Assembly: GCA_024226315.1 (NCBI GenBank)
Contig: JAAELT010000458.1
Span: 55,650-119,649, forward strand
Reading direction: 5' to 3'
Length of the DNA: 64,000 nt
Origin: a bacterium
GTDB lineage: Bacteria > Acidobacteriota > Thermoanaerobaculia > Multivoradales > J023
The translations under genes and the position numbers were made by a program. Positions 1-10,748 of this stretch are shown in pieces. Position 1 is the stretch's first letter. Every line of letters starts with the position of its first letter. The notes under the pieces are model-generated. The model was not told the DNA's origin, searched no databases, and worked only from the letters and a program-made list of their open reading frames with translations.

Positions 1-255
1 CTCGACGATCACCGTTGGCGGGTGCGCGGCCGGATCCCGCTCGAGGATCTCGGTGAGCTCTTCGATCTTGACTTCGACGACCTGCCCTACGAGACCGTTT
101 CGGGGCTGATCTGTGGCGAGCTGGGCTACGTGCCCAAGGCCGGCGAGGTGGTCGATACCCACGGCCTGACGTTTGCCATCGAGGAGGCCGACGAGCGCCG
201 GGTGATGACTGTCGCGGTGGGCCGCGAGGTGATCGAGGAGGCACGGAAGGCTTGA
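1..255 (+). CDS. CorC/HlyC-type (CBS/transporter-associated domain) protein, C-terminal end
   Basis: The reading frame is open from the first base, so the gene starts outside the window. The visible 84 residues look like the C-terminal transporter-associated domain (CorC_HlyC) of CorC/YbeX/HlyC-like proteins: a GRIPLEDLGELF segment, then a PYETVSGLICGELGYVP segment typical of the FAD-like fold that follows paired CBS domains, then alternating strands ending in an acidic helix. Family members act at the membrane in Mg/Co efflux or ion homeostasis. The ybeX-ybeY-era neighbourhood is common in bacteria, which supports the call because era follows directly. The N-terminal CBS domains and any membrane domain cannot be seen. 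Confidence 0.75.
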   Translation, partial: LDDHRWRVRGRIPLEDLGELFDLDFDDLPYETVSGLICGELGYVPKAGEVVDTHGLTFAIEEADERRVMTVAVGREVIEEARKA

Positions 256-281
256 GGGTCGAGGAGCCCCGGGAGGGAGCC

Positions 282-1190
282 GTGCCGGGAGAGCCCTACC
301 GGGCAGGTTGCGTGGCGCTCGTCGGCCGGCCCAACGCCGGCAAGTCGACGCTGATGAACCTTCTCCTGCGGGAGAAAGTGGCGATCGTCTCGGACAAGCC
401 CCAGACCACCCGCAACAGGCTGGTGGGCATCCTCAGTGAGCTGCGCGGCCAGATGGTTTTCTACGACACGCCGGGAGTTCATCGCCCCAAGCACCGGATG
501 AATCGACGCATGGTGAAGGCGGCACAGGAAGCCCTGAACGACGCGGACGCTGTGTGCCTGTTGGTCGATGTCAGCAAGCACTACGGCCGTGGCGACGCCT
601 TCATGCTCGAGTGGCTGGAGAATGCCGAGGCGCCCAAGATCGTCCTCTTGAACAAGATCGACCTGATCGACAAACGGCGGCTGCTGCCGCGCATCGCGAT
701 CTATGCCGAGCACGGCTTCGAAGAGATCGTGCCGATCAGCGCTCAGCAGGCGGACGGCACCGATCGCCTGCTCGAGATCCTTTGGCGGCTGCTGCCGGAG
801 GGCGAGCCGCTCTACGATCCGGAGCTGCTGACCATCCACCCCGAGCGATTCCTGGTCGCCGAGCGCATTCGCGAGAAGGTGCTGGAGCGAACCCGGGACG
901 AGCTTCCGTTCAGCGTCGCGGTGACGATCGACGCCTGGGAGCAGCGTGCCGGCGACCTGGTGGCCATCCACGCCTCGATCCTCGCCGAACGCACGAGCCA
1001 GAAGAAGATCCTGCTGGGAGCGGGCGGGCGTCAGATCAAGGCGATCGGCATCGCGGCGCGGCGCGATCTCGAAGACTTCCTCGAGCAGCGAGTGTTCCTC
1101 GATCTCACCGTGCGGGTGGCGAGGGAGTGGCGCGAGAACACGCGGATCCTCTCGCAGCTCGACCGGGCTCCGTTCGACATCGCGCGATGA
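282..1190 (+). CDS. era: GTPase Era
   Basis: Era is an essential GTPase that binds the 3' end of 16S rRNA and helps assemble the 30S subunit. All marks are present: the G1 loop GRPNAGKST near residue 15, the switch region with KPQTTRN, G3 DTPG, G4 NKID, and a C-terminal KH domain (ILLGAGGRQIKAIG followed by VFLDLTVRV). I chose the GTG at 282 because a GGGAGGGA Shine-Dalgarno-like stretch lies about 6 nt upstream and the resulting N-terminus matches the usual Era length (302 aa). An upstream TTG at 252 in the same frame would overlap the preceding stop and add 10 residues. The end of a CorC-type gene immediately upstream is the common neighbourhood. Confidence 0.95.
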   Translation: MPGEPYRAGCVALVGRPNAGKSTLMNLLLREKVAIVSDKPQTTRNRLVGILSELRGQMVFYDTPGVHRPKHRMNRRMVKAAQEALNDADAVCLLVDVSKHYGRGDAFMLEWLENAEAPKIVLLNKIDLIDKRRLLPRIAIYAEHGFEEIVPISAQQADGTDRLLEILWRLLPEGEPLYDPELLTIHPERFLVAERIREKVLERTRDELPFSVAVTIDAWEQRAGDLVAIHASILAERTSQKKILLGAGGRQIKAIGIAARRDLEDFLEQRVFLDLTVRVAREWRENTRILSQLDRAPFDIAR

Positions 1191-1235
1191 TAAGCTGCCG
1201 AGGCGCTCGAGCAGCCCCGTGACCATCGAACAGAC

Positions 1236-1922
1236 ATGGACGTCATCCCTGAGATCCTGCCCGTTTTCCCGCTGACCGGCGCTCTGCTGCTGCCCGGTGG
1301 ACGCCTGCCGCTTCACGTCTTCGAAGAGCGCTATCGCAACATGGTGGAAGACGTGCTGGAGGAGGATCTCGCCATCGGCATCATCCAGCCCTTCAAGGGG
1401 ATGCCCGAGAGCGAAGAGGAGGACGGCGACATTGCTGATGCCGGTGCCGTCACCGAGGAGGTCGATGACCTCGAGCTGTACGAGGTCGGCTGCGCTGGAT
1501 TGATCGAACGCTGGGAGCGCCTGCAGGACGGCAGGTTCATTCTGCTGCTGCGGGGCATTCGCCGGTTTTCCGTGCAGCGCGAGCTGCCAATGGCGCGCGG
1601 TTATCGACGGGTCGTTGCCGACTACGAGCGGTTCACCGTCGACGACTCGGACATCGAGGCGGAGGTCTCGCCGGATCAGCTGATGGCGGCGTTGCGACAC
1701 TTTGCGGAGATGCACAAGGTACCGCTCGAGCTCGATCGGCTGGGCGAGCTCTCTGGCCTGGCGCTGCTCAACAGCATCGCCATGGCTCTGCCGTTCATGC
1801 CGGCGGAGAAGCAGGCGCTGCTCGAGGCACCGGACGTCTCGGAGCGCCACGAGATGCTGCTGACTCTGCTCGACATGGGCATCGAGCTCCGGTCCGACGT
1901 ACCACCGCCGCTACTGAATTGA
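1236..1922 (+). CDS. Lon N-terminal (LonN/PUA-like) domain protein
   Basis: A 228-aa stand-alone protein built around the N-terminal substrate-binding domain of Lon protease. The start IPEILPVFPLTGALLLPGGRLPLHVFEERYRNM is the usual LonN opening (shown here only as its pattern: PVFPL, LLPGG, LPLHVFEERY). No AAA+ or Ser-Lys protease domain follows, so it cannot be Lon itself. Stand-alone LonN proteins are widespread; their biochemical role is not settled. Its last bases overlap the start of the following gene at 1919, suggesting co-transcription with it. An acidic loop around residues 60-85 is variable in the family. Confidence 0.85.
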   Translation: MDVIPEILPVFPLTGALLLPGGRLPLHVFEERYRNMVEDVLEEDLAIGIIQPFKGMPESEEEDGDIADAGAVTEEVDDLELYEVGCAGLIERWERLQDGRFILLLRGIRRFSVQRELPMARGYRRVVADYERFTVDDSDIEAEVSPDQLMAALRHFAEMHKVPLELDRLGELSGLALLNSIAMALPFMPAEKQALLEAPDVSERHEMLLTLLDMGIELRSDVPPPLLN

Positions 1923-3952
1923 TGCCCCGAGGCTGTAGTCGCCGGCGGTTTCGGGCCGTCGGCCTCGTCTTCGCCCTGCTGTGCTCGGGCGCCGTGTTCG
2001 GTTCCTGCCGGGGTCGTGAGCAGCTGGTGTCCGGCGGCGGCGAGCTCGCCTCGCCGGAAGAGCCGCTGCGGCGCCCGAAGCCCGAGCTGCTCGAGTCGCT
2101 GCGCCAGGACCTCGCTCTCGAGCGCCACCCCGCGGACGGTGGTGGCAGGGCCTGGCTCGATCCGTCCCCGCCACCGGCCCGCGTCTCGACTCCAGGGACC
2201 TGGGTGATCGTTTACCAGGCGGGGGAGCTCGGCATTGCCGAAGGCGGCATGATCTACCTCCAGGTCTCGCCTTTCTGGGGCTGGTCGACGCCACAGGTGG
2301 AGCGACCCGACGCGCCCGGCTACACGCAAGTCACGACCGACGCCGCCGGCGTCGAGCTGACGTCCCGGACTCTGGATCAGCAACTGCTGGGCATTGCAGT
2401 CGGCGGTAGCGCGATGGCAGCTGGCGAGCGGGTGCGGATCGTCTATGGCGCCGGCATCGTCGGCTCCCGAGCCGATCGCTTCGCCGAGCGCGGATCACGC
2501 TTCTGGATCGCGGTCGACGGCGACGGTGACGGCGTGCGCGCGGTGCTCGCCGACTCTCCGAGCGTCGACGTCGAGGCCGCGGCGCCGTCCATGTTGGTGG
2601 CGACCGGGCCGTCGACGGCGCGGCCGGGGGACACTGTACGCCTGACGCTGGCGTTTCTCGACGGCCTGGGTAACGCCGGCGCGCCGGTCGACGGCACGGT
2701 TCGATTGCTGGCACCGGCCGGCGTCGTCGCGCCGGAATCGGTCCGTTTGCGGCCGGCCGATCGCGGCCGCAAGACAGTGGACCTAATGGTGAACGAGCCC
2801 GGCGTGGTGCGCGTGATGGCCTCCGGCCCCGGCGGGTTGACGGCCGAGAGCAACCCGCTTCAGGTTTCCCCCCAGGGCTCACGGGTGTTGTGGGGCGACC
2901 TGCAGAATCACTCCAACGCTTCGGACGGCACCGCGGTGCCCGAAGATCAGTTCCACTACGCCCGCGACGTCGCGGCGCTCGACGTGATGGCTTTGACCGA
3001 CCACGACCACTGGGGATTGCTCTTCCTCGATCAGCAGCCCGAGATATGGTCCGAGATCGGCGAGCTGACGCGCCGCTTCCACCAACCGGGCCGGTTCGTC
3101 ACCCTGCTCGGTTACGAGTGGACCAGCTGGATCCACGGCCATCGTCACGTGTTGTTTTTCGATGACGACGGCCCGCTGCTCAGCTCGGTCGATCCTGCCT
3201 ACGACGAGCCGGCCGAGTTGTGGCACGGGCTGCGCGGCAGGCGCGCGCTGACCCTCGCACATCACTCCGCGGGTGGCCCGGTATCGACGGATTGGAGCAT
3301 CGCGCCGGATCCGGAGCTCGAGCCGGTGACCGAGATCGTCTCGGTGCATGGCTCCAGTGAGGCCGACGACTCGCCGTTTCTGATCCATCGCCCGGTGGCG
3401 GGAAATTTCGTGCGCGACGCCTTGGGCCGCGGCTATCGCCTCGGCTTCCTGGGCTCGAGCGACGGCCACGACGGCCACCCGGGGCTCGGACATCTGGCTT
3501 CGCCCAGCGGCGGTCTGGCCGCCATCCTTGCCGAGGATCTCACCCGCGAAGGGGTCTACCAGGCCCTGAAGGCGCGCCGGGTCTACGCCACTAGCGGTCC
3601 GCGCATCTTGCTCAGGGTGAGCTTCGGCGGTCACCGTATGGGTGCCGAGATTCCGGTCGGATCCGGTTCAGAGCGCGGTACGGGCGAGGCCGTTCCCGGC
3701 ATCGGCGTCGACACCCTGGTGGCGCGCGTCATTGCGCCGGCCGCTCTCAGCCTGGTCGACGTCGTTCGTAGCGGCCGGGTGGTGGAGTCGGTCGACTGCG
3801 CCGGCGAGCGCGAGTGCGCGTTCGGCGCGGCCTTTCCCGATCTCGAGCCCGGCGAGTATCTATATGTGCGCGCGGTGCAGGAGAATGGCGGCGCGGCGTG
3901 GTCGAGCCCGTTCTTCTTCGTCGCGTCGGGCGCGGCGGCGCAAGCTCCCTGA
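1919..3952 (+). CDS. DUF3604/PHP-type lipoprotein, putative phosphoesterase
   Basis: A 677-aa exported protein. The N-terminus has a basic start, a hydrophobic stretch and a Cys near residue 29 (GAVFGSC) that resembles a lipobox. Residues 30-315 are beta-rich and unassigned. From about residue 325 there is a PHP-like metal-binding domain: GDLQNHSNASDG, LTDHDHWG, a YEWTSWIHGHRH segment, LAHHSAGG and GSSDGHDGHPG. This is the pattern of DUF3604 proteins. The first His of the canonical HxH is Gln here; I recall the same DLQxH form in related proteins, so activity is not excluded. A C-terminal beta domain follows. The substrate is unknown. The start overlaps the upstream stop by 4 bases (ATGA-type coupling). 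Confidence 0.75.
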   Translation: MMPRGCSRRRFRAVGLVFALLCSGAVFGSCRGREQLVSGGGELASPEEPLRRPKPELLESLRQDLALERHPADGGGRAWLDPSPPPARVSTPGTWVIVYQAGELGIAEGGMIYLQVSPFWGWSTPQVERPDAPGYTQVTTDAAGVELTSRTLDQQLLGIAVGGSAMAAGERVRIVYGAGIVGSRADRFAERGSRFWIAVDGDGDGVRAVLADSPSVDVEAAAPSMLVATGPSTARPGDTVRLTLAFLDGLGNAGAPVDGTVRLLAPAGVVAPESVRLRPADRGRKTVDLMVNEPGVVRVMASGPGGLTAESNPLQVSPQGSRVLWGDLQNHSNASDGTAVPEDQFHYARDVAALDVMALTDHDHWGLLFLDQQPEIWSEIGELTRRFHQPGRFVTLLGYEWTSWIHGHRHVLFFDDDGPLLSSVDPAYDEPAELWHGLRGRRALTLAHHSAGGPVSTDWSIAPDPELEPVTEIVSVHGSSEADDSPFLIHRPVAGNFVRDALGRGYRLGFLGSSDGHDGHPGLGHLASPSGGLAAILAEDLTREGVYQALKARRVYATSGPRILLRVSFGGHRMGAEIPVGSGSERGTGEAVPGIGVDTLVARVIAPAALSLVDVVRSGRVVESVDCAGERECAFGAAFPDLEPGEYLYVRAVQENGGAAWSSPFFFVASGAAAQAP

Positions 3953-3974
3953 ACCCTCTGAAAGGAGCCGAGTT

Positions 3975-5690
3975 ATCTCTCACATCGAAGGAAACCTCCG
4001 CGGCATCAAGACCTCCATGAGACGCGCTCTCGAGCGCACCTACCGACGCCGGGTGGCGCCCAGCGAGGTGGTCTCGCCGGAGCTCGCCAGGCACCTGGCC
4101 GAGGTGTCGGGGCAGCTCGGACGGCAGGTGGGGGTGGTGGTCTCCCGCGACGGCGCGATCCGCAACGTCGTGGTCGGTGACGCCACTACACTGCACCTGC
4201 CGGATGTCGGCAGACTGCGCGGCGGCGTGGGGCGTTTCCGCGGCCTACGCCTGGTGCACACCCATTTGCGTGGCGAGCCGCTGTCCGCCGACGATCTCAA
4301 CGACCTCGCGCTGCTACGCCTCGACGCCGTGGCGATGATCCAGGTGGCGCCGGAGGGCGGCGCGGGCCGGATCGAGGTAGCGCTGTTGTCACCCGCCGGC
4401 AAGGCCGGCGAGAGTGGCGAGACGGCGGATTTCTTTCGCCGCTTCGAAGCGCGCGACGTCTTTACGCTGGATCTCGACTTCGAGGCCGAGGTGCGCGCGC
4501 TCGAGGCCGAGCTCACCCGCCTCACCCGTGGCGCGGCGGGCAAGACGCGCAAGGAACGGGCGCTGGTGCTCGGCGTCACCCCGGACGACGAGCGCTTCGC
4601 CGAGATGCTCGAGCTGGTCGCCGCGGCCGGTGTCGAGATCGCTGGCCAGAAGCGGCAGAAGCGGCGCCGGGTGCATCCCAAGACTGTCTTCGGCAAGGGC
4701 AAGCTCACCGAGATCGTGTTCGAGAGCATGCGCCGGGGCGCCGACGTGGCGATCTTCGATATCGACCTCAAGCCCGCCCAGGCGCGCGCCTTCGAGGACG
4801 CTACGGGGCTCAAGGCGATCGACCGGACGCAACTGATCCTCGACATCTTCGCGCAGCGGGCGAAGAGCCGCGACGGCAAACTGCAGGTCGAGCTGGCACA
4901 GTTGCGCTACTCGCTGCCGCGCCTCACCGACAAGGACGCCGGCCTGTCGCGGCTGACCGGCGGCATCGGCGGCCGCGGCCCCGGTGAGACGGTGATGGAG
5001 ATCGGCCGTCGGCGGCTGCGCGACCGGATCCGCAAGCTCGAGGGCCAGATCGAGAAGCTGTCCAAGCAACGCGACCTGCGCCGCCGCCGCCGGCGCGAAG
5101 AGAGGATCCCGATCCTGTCGATCATCGGCTATACCAACGCCGGCAAGAGCACCCTGCTCAATGCGCTGACGCGCAGCAAAGTTGAGGCTGCGGACCAGCT
5201 GTTCATGACGCTCGATCCCACCAGCCGGCGGCTGCGTTTCCCGCGCGAAGGCGAGGTGGTGATCACCGACACCGTGGGCTTCATCTCGGATCTGCCGGCG
5301 GATCTGTTGACCGCTTTTCGGGCCACGTTGGAGGAGCTGGCCGACGCCGACCTCCTTTTGCACGTGGTCGACGTCGCCGACGAGCGGCTGGAGGAGAAGA
5401 AACGGTCTGTCGAGAGGCTCCTGGCGGAGCTCGATCTCGACGAGATCCCCCGGCTGGTGGTACTCAACAAGGCGGATCTGGTTCCGGCCGCCGAGGCGGC
5501 GGCGCTGGCTTCGCGGCATCAAGGCGCGACGGTGAGCGCCGCGAAGCGGCGGGGGCTGAAGGCGCTCGTCGTCGCCGCCGAAGAGGCGATGGGGCGCCGC
5601 CGTCCCTTGATGCGCGACTACGAATCAGAATCAGAGCGAACTTTTCCCGAGCCGATTCCGTCAGGGAAGAAAGGGGAAGCTCCGAACTGA
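3975..5690 (+). CDS. hflX: Ribosome-associated GTPase HflX
   Basis: HflX binds 50S/70S ribosomes and splits stalled ribosomes. Visible elements: the HflX N-terminal domain, the linker motif GGIGGRGPGET, a coiled-coil arginine-rich segment, then the G domain with G1 GYTNAGKST, G3 DTVGFISDLP and G4 NKAD. The family-conserved N-terminus (EGNLRGIK then LERTYRRRV and ELARHLAEVSGQLGRQVGV) begins at about 3978, yet there is no ATG, GTG or TTG in frame before it and after the previous stop at 3952. An AAAGGAG sequence at 3961-3967 is correctly spaced from an ATC codon at 3975, so that is listed as the start. The first in-frame ATG is at 4017 and would cut off conserved residues. Confidence 0.85.
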   Translation: MSHIEGNLRGIKTSMRRALERTYRRRVAPSEVVSPELARHLAEVSGQLGRQVGVVVSRDGAIRNVVVGDATTLHLPDVGRLRGGVGRFRGLRLVHTHLRGEPLSADDLNDLALLRLDAVAMIQVAPEGGAGRIEVALLSPAGKAGESGETADFFRRFEARDVFTLDLDFEAEVRALEAELTRLTRGAAGKTRKERALVLGVTPDDERFAEMLELVAAAGVEIAGQKRQKRRRVHPKTVFGKGKLTEIVFESMRRGADVAIFDIDLKPAQARAFEDATGLKAIDRTQLILDIFAQRAKSRDGKLQVELAQLRYSLPRLTDKDAGLSRLTGGIGGRGPGETVMEIGRRRLRDRIRKLEGQIEKLSKQRDLRRRRRREERIPILSIIGYTNAGKSTLLNALTRSKVEAADQLFMTLDPTSRRLRFPREGEVVITDTVGFISDLPADLLTAFRATLEELADADLLLHVVDVADERLEEKKRSVERLLAELDLDEIPRLVVLNKADLVPAAEAAALASRHQGATVSAAKRRGLKALVVAAEEAMGRRRPLMRDYESESERTFPEPIPSGKKGEAPN

Positions 5691-5726
5691 CAGTGCCTCG
5701 ATAACAGACCCGACGAGGATTTGGCG

Positions 5727-7081
5727 ATGCGCAGCAAAGGACTACCGATCGCGATCGGCTGTTTCCTGGGCGTGATTCTGATCACGGCCTACGAAGCGGC
5801 GTCGAGCCACGCCGGCTACACCTGGACCACCGAGACCGACTCGGCCTGGGGGGAAATCCAGAAGATTCGGATCAGGGACGGTCGCTGGCGTCTGGCGGTC
5901 GACTTCCGGGGCGAGATCGAAATGACACCGGTGGAAGACGGAATCGCCAACCTCGGGCCGGGGGCGTTTCTCGAGATCGAAGAGCGCCGGGAAGGTGTGC
6001 GCCGCCGCCTGGAGGCGACGCCCGGCCCGGGCGGCCGTCCGAAGCTCGCGTGGTTCGTGGACGGCGAGGCGACCCCGCCCGGCGAGGAGTCCCGCGAATG
6101 GTTGGCGCGGGTTCTGCCCCGGGTCTACCGCGTCACGGGCATCGACGCGGAAGGTCGGGTCGGCCGCCTGCTGGCGGCCGGCGGGATCGCGGGCGTGCTC
6201 GCCGAGATCGACAAGATTGGCAGCGACCGCGTGCAGCGGATCTACTTCGAGAAACTGCTCCAGAAGGCTGAGCCGGCCGCGGCGGATCTCGAGCGCGTCC
6301 TGCGCGGGATGGAGCGGGCGATCGGCTCGGATCACGAGATGGGCCGGTTGATGAGGATGATCCCGGCCGAGCGCCTGACTCTCGAGTCGACTGCCGACGC
6401 CTTCGTTGCCGCCACGCGGACGATCGGCTCGGATTTCGAGCTACGGCGGGCTTTGACGCCACTGTTGCAGGCTCCGGTCTTTCCGGAGATCAGTGAGTCG
6501 ATGCTCGACGCCACCACTGGAATCGGCAGCGATTTCGAGCTCGCCAGGCTGCTGATCGGGGTGATCGAGGCCTATCCCTTAGACCGGCCTTTGCCAGCCG
6601 GGTTCACCCGTGCCCTACGGACTGTGGCGTCGGATCACGAGCAGCGCAAGGTGCTGAAGGCCGCGTTGCGGCGCTCAGGTCCGGGCGGCGTGGAGCTCGA
6701 TGCGCTCCTCGAGACCGCGGCCCTGGGGATCGGCTCGGATTTCGAGCTGGCGGCTGTCATGGTGGGGTTCACCGAAAGTCATCACAGGGAGACCTGCCGG
6801 AGTCGTTCTTCCATGGTCTGCGAACGATCGGTTCGGATTCCGAGCTCCGCCGGGTCTTGAGCGCCGCCACCTCGCGGTCCGAGCTGAGCGCCGAGAACAT
6901 GGTGTCGCTGCTCGAATCCGCGCGCGGGATCAGCTCGGATCACGAGATGTCCAGGTTGCTGCGCCAGCTCGCCGAGGCCCATCCGATCGGCGACGAGGCG
7001 TGGCCGGCCTTCGATCGGGCGATGGCGTCGATTGGCTCCGACCACGAGCGGCAGCGGGTGGTGGTGACGACGGGGCGCTAG
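5727..7081 (+). pseudogene. Frameshifted periplasmic repeat protein (IGSD(F/H)E repeats)
   Basis: A signal-anchor (LPIAIGCFLGVILITAYEA) is followed by a beta-rich region and then at least nine helical repeats of about 35 residues with the core (I/V)(G/A)SD(F/H/S)E(L/M/Q)xR(x)L. Similar SD-E repeats occur in exported domains near M56-type peptidases and sensor proteins, so an interaction or scaffold role is likely, but no function is assigned. The frame breaks near 6775-6788: upstream reading is in frame 3, while the continuation GDLPESFFHGLRTIGSDSELRR (in frame 2) carries on the repeat pattern to 7081. One missing base (or two extra) explains it. It could be a real mutation or a sequencing error. 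The first piece alone would stop at 6860. Confidence 0.7.
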
Positions 7082-7101
7082 AAGACCGGCGGAATCGGGT
7101 C

Positions 7102-8107
7102 TCAGGGCCCGACTGCTCGTAGACTCGATCCGCTGGCCGGGCCCGTCCGGCGTCCGCGGTGCTCCTCGTACCAGCGAATCGTTCGCTCGAGGCCCTGCTC
7201 GAGCCTGGTGGTCGCCTGGAATCCGAAGCGCTCGGCGGCGCGCGTGATGTCGAGCGAGCGCCGCGGCTGTCCGTTGGGTCTGGAGCGGTTCCAGACGAAG
7301 CTGCCGGTAAAGCCGGTATGCTTGCGAATCATCTCCGCCAGGGCGCGGATGGTGACCTCGCGGCCGGTGCCGAGATTGACCGGCTCGCTGTCGTCGTATC
7401 GCTCGGTGGCCAGCAGCACCCCCTCGGCGGCGTCGTCGACGTACAGGAACTCGCGCGAAGGGCTGCCGTCGCCCCACAGCTCCACCGTGTCGCGACCCGT
7501 TTCCCGCGCGTCGACGCATTTCTTGATGATCGCCGGGATGACGTGTGACGTCGCCGGGTCGAAGTTGTCCCCCGGACCGTAGAGGTTCACCAGCAGAGGG
7601 CAGATGGCGAGGAAACCGTATTGCTGCCGGTAGGCCTGGGCCTGCACGAGGAGTGCCTTCTTGGCCACACCATAGGGGGCGTTGGTCTCCTCGGGGTAGC
7701 CGTTCCAGAGATCCTGTTCGCGAAACGGCACCGGCGTGAGCTTGGGATACGAGCAGATCGTTCCGGCGAGGACAAACTTCTTCACCGCCCGGAGGCGCGC
7801 CACTTCCATGAGCTGGGCGCCCATCAGCAGGTTGTCGTAGAAGAACCGCCCCGGATTGGCCTGGTTTGCGCCGATACCGCCGACCCGCGCCGCCAGGTGG
7901 ATGACGACGCTGGCCGGGAAGTCGTCGAACAAGCGTTCGACGTCGGCCAGTTTCACGAGGTCGTAGTCCGTGCTCCGCGGCACGAAGATCCGGGCTTCCG
8001 GTACACCGCGCCGGTCCAGCTCGCGAACCACGACCGAGCCCAGAAAACCCGCTCCGCCAGTGATCAGAATTCGTTGGGTCGGCAGGTCCATGGTGGGTGC
8101 ACGAAAG

Positions 8108-8115
<8 letters not shown>
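7102..8115 (-). CDS. fcl: GDP-L-fucose synthase (SDR epimerase/reductase)
   Basis: The protein makes GDP-L-fucose from GDP-4-keto-6-deoxymannose for surface glycans. It starts with the NAD(P)-binding motif ITGGAGFLGS, then the acidic/arginine segment typical of Fcl, the IHLAARVGGIGAN motif, an SDR active site with SYPK and the YxxxK of APYGVAKKA, and NLYGPGDNFDP, which is highly characteristic of this family. The C-terminus SLDITRAAERFGFQ also matches. At 337 aa it is slightly long because of a tail. Its start overlaps the end of the upstream acyl-AMP ligase by 8 bases, so the two are translationally coupled. An internal ATG eight codons in, just before the Rossmann strand, is an alternative start. 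Confidence 0.9.
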
Positions 8116-9946
<1,831 letters not shown>

Positions 9947-10169
9947 GGCACGAGGGTAACACTCCCCGGCAGGCTCCGAGTCGCTCGATCCGACGAATGG
10001 GGCGCTGGGAGACTGACAATCGTTGGCATCATTGGTCCCGCGAATCGACACTTCGCGTCCTCTCGATCACGCGGTTTTCGGAGATTCTCTGTTCGCCGGG
10101 GCTCTCGGCTCTGGCATGGACCTTGCGGATGATGACCGGTAGCCGAATACCATATCGAAAGGAATCGCC

Positions 10170-10715
10170 TTGGCAAGAGAGGCCACAGGTCGGATTCGCA
10201 ACAGATCCGCAGTCAGTGTCGGGGGGTGGGCGCTGACGGTCGGAGCCGCGGTCGGCCTCTTGGCCTGGGCTGGCTGCCGGCGTCCGGAAGCCCCGGCCAT
10301 CGAGAGCGGGTCGTCGATCGGCAGCGAGAGCGGGCGGGCGTCGCAGGCGGTCGGGTCGCGAGAGCCCCGCGAGATCGCCGAGCAGATCTCGGGATTCCTG
10401 CCGGAGCAGGTCGCGCTCGACCGCGTCGACCTGACTCCGCACCATGTCGTGCTCCGCGGTCATGCGCGAGATCTCGACGGCGTCGCGGATCTGCTGGAGA
10501 GGCTGGGACAGATGCGGGACGTCGAGGAGCCGGTGCTGCGTCGAGCCCTGCGATCCGAGCGGGGATACGAGTACACGGTCGTCGTGCCCGCGTTACCACC
10601 GGCGATCACCAGCGCCTCGATCAAGAGCGACGGAGTCGCGGAGCCGCCGCCGCCGTTCGCTGCTTCCGAAGTGGCGGCTTTTCTCTTTCGACAGCTCAAC
10701 CCGCCTTTCACTTGA
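10170..10715 (+). CDS. PilN-like small membrane-anchored protein
   Basis: A 181-aa protein with one N-terminal hydrophobic segment (GWALTVGAAVGLLAWAGC; the Cys could be a weak lipobox). After a disordered linker, the residue pattern IAEQISGFLPEQVALDRVDLTP, VVLRGHARD, then a short helix and LRSERGYEYTVVV resembles the periplasmic ferredoxin-like domain of PilN, an alignment protein of type IV pilus and type II secretion platforms. The N-terminal cytoplasmic part of PilN is absent. It starts at a TTG with AAAGGA 8 nt upstream. The following gene carries PilP-like repeats, which supports a pilus or secretion-related complex. Assignment rests on motif pattern only. Confidence 0.5.
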   Translation: MAREATGRIRNRSAVSVGGWALTVGAAVGLLAWAGCRRPEAPAIESGSSIGSESGRASQAVGSREPREIAEQISGFLPEQVALDRVDLTPHHVVLRGHARDLDGVADLLERLGQMRDVEEPVLRRALRSERGYEYTVVVPALPPAITSASIKSDGVAEPPPPFAASEVAAFLFRQLNPPFT

Positions 10716-10748
10716 CCGCTGCCTCCCCGTAGCCGCCGGTCAGGCAGC

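Noticed and set aside
126..1850. A 574-codon open frame on the minus strand opposite era and the LonN gene
   Set aside because: High-GC DNA produces long antisense frames. The protein has no motif and opposes two well-supported genes.
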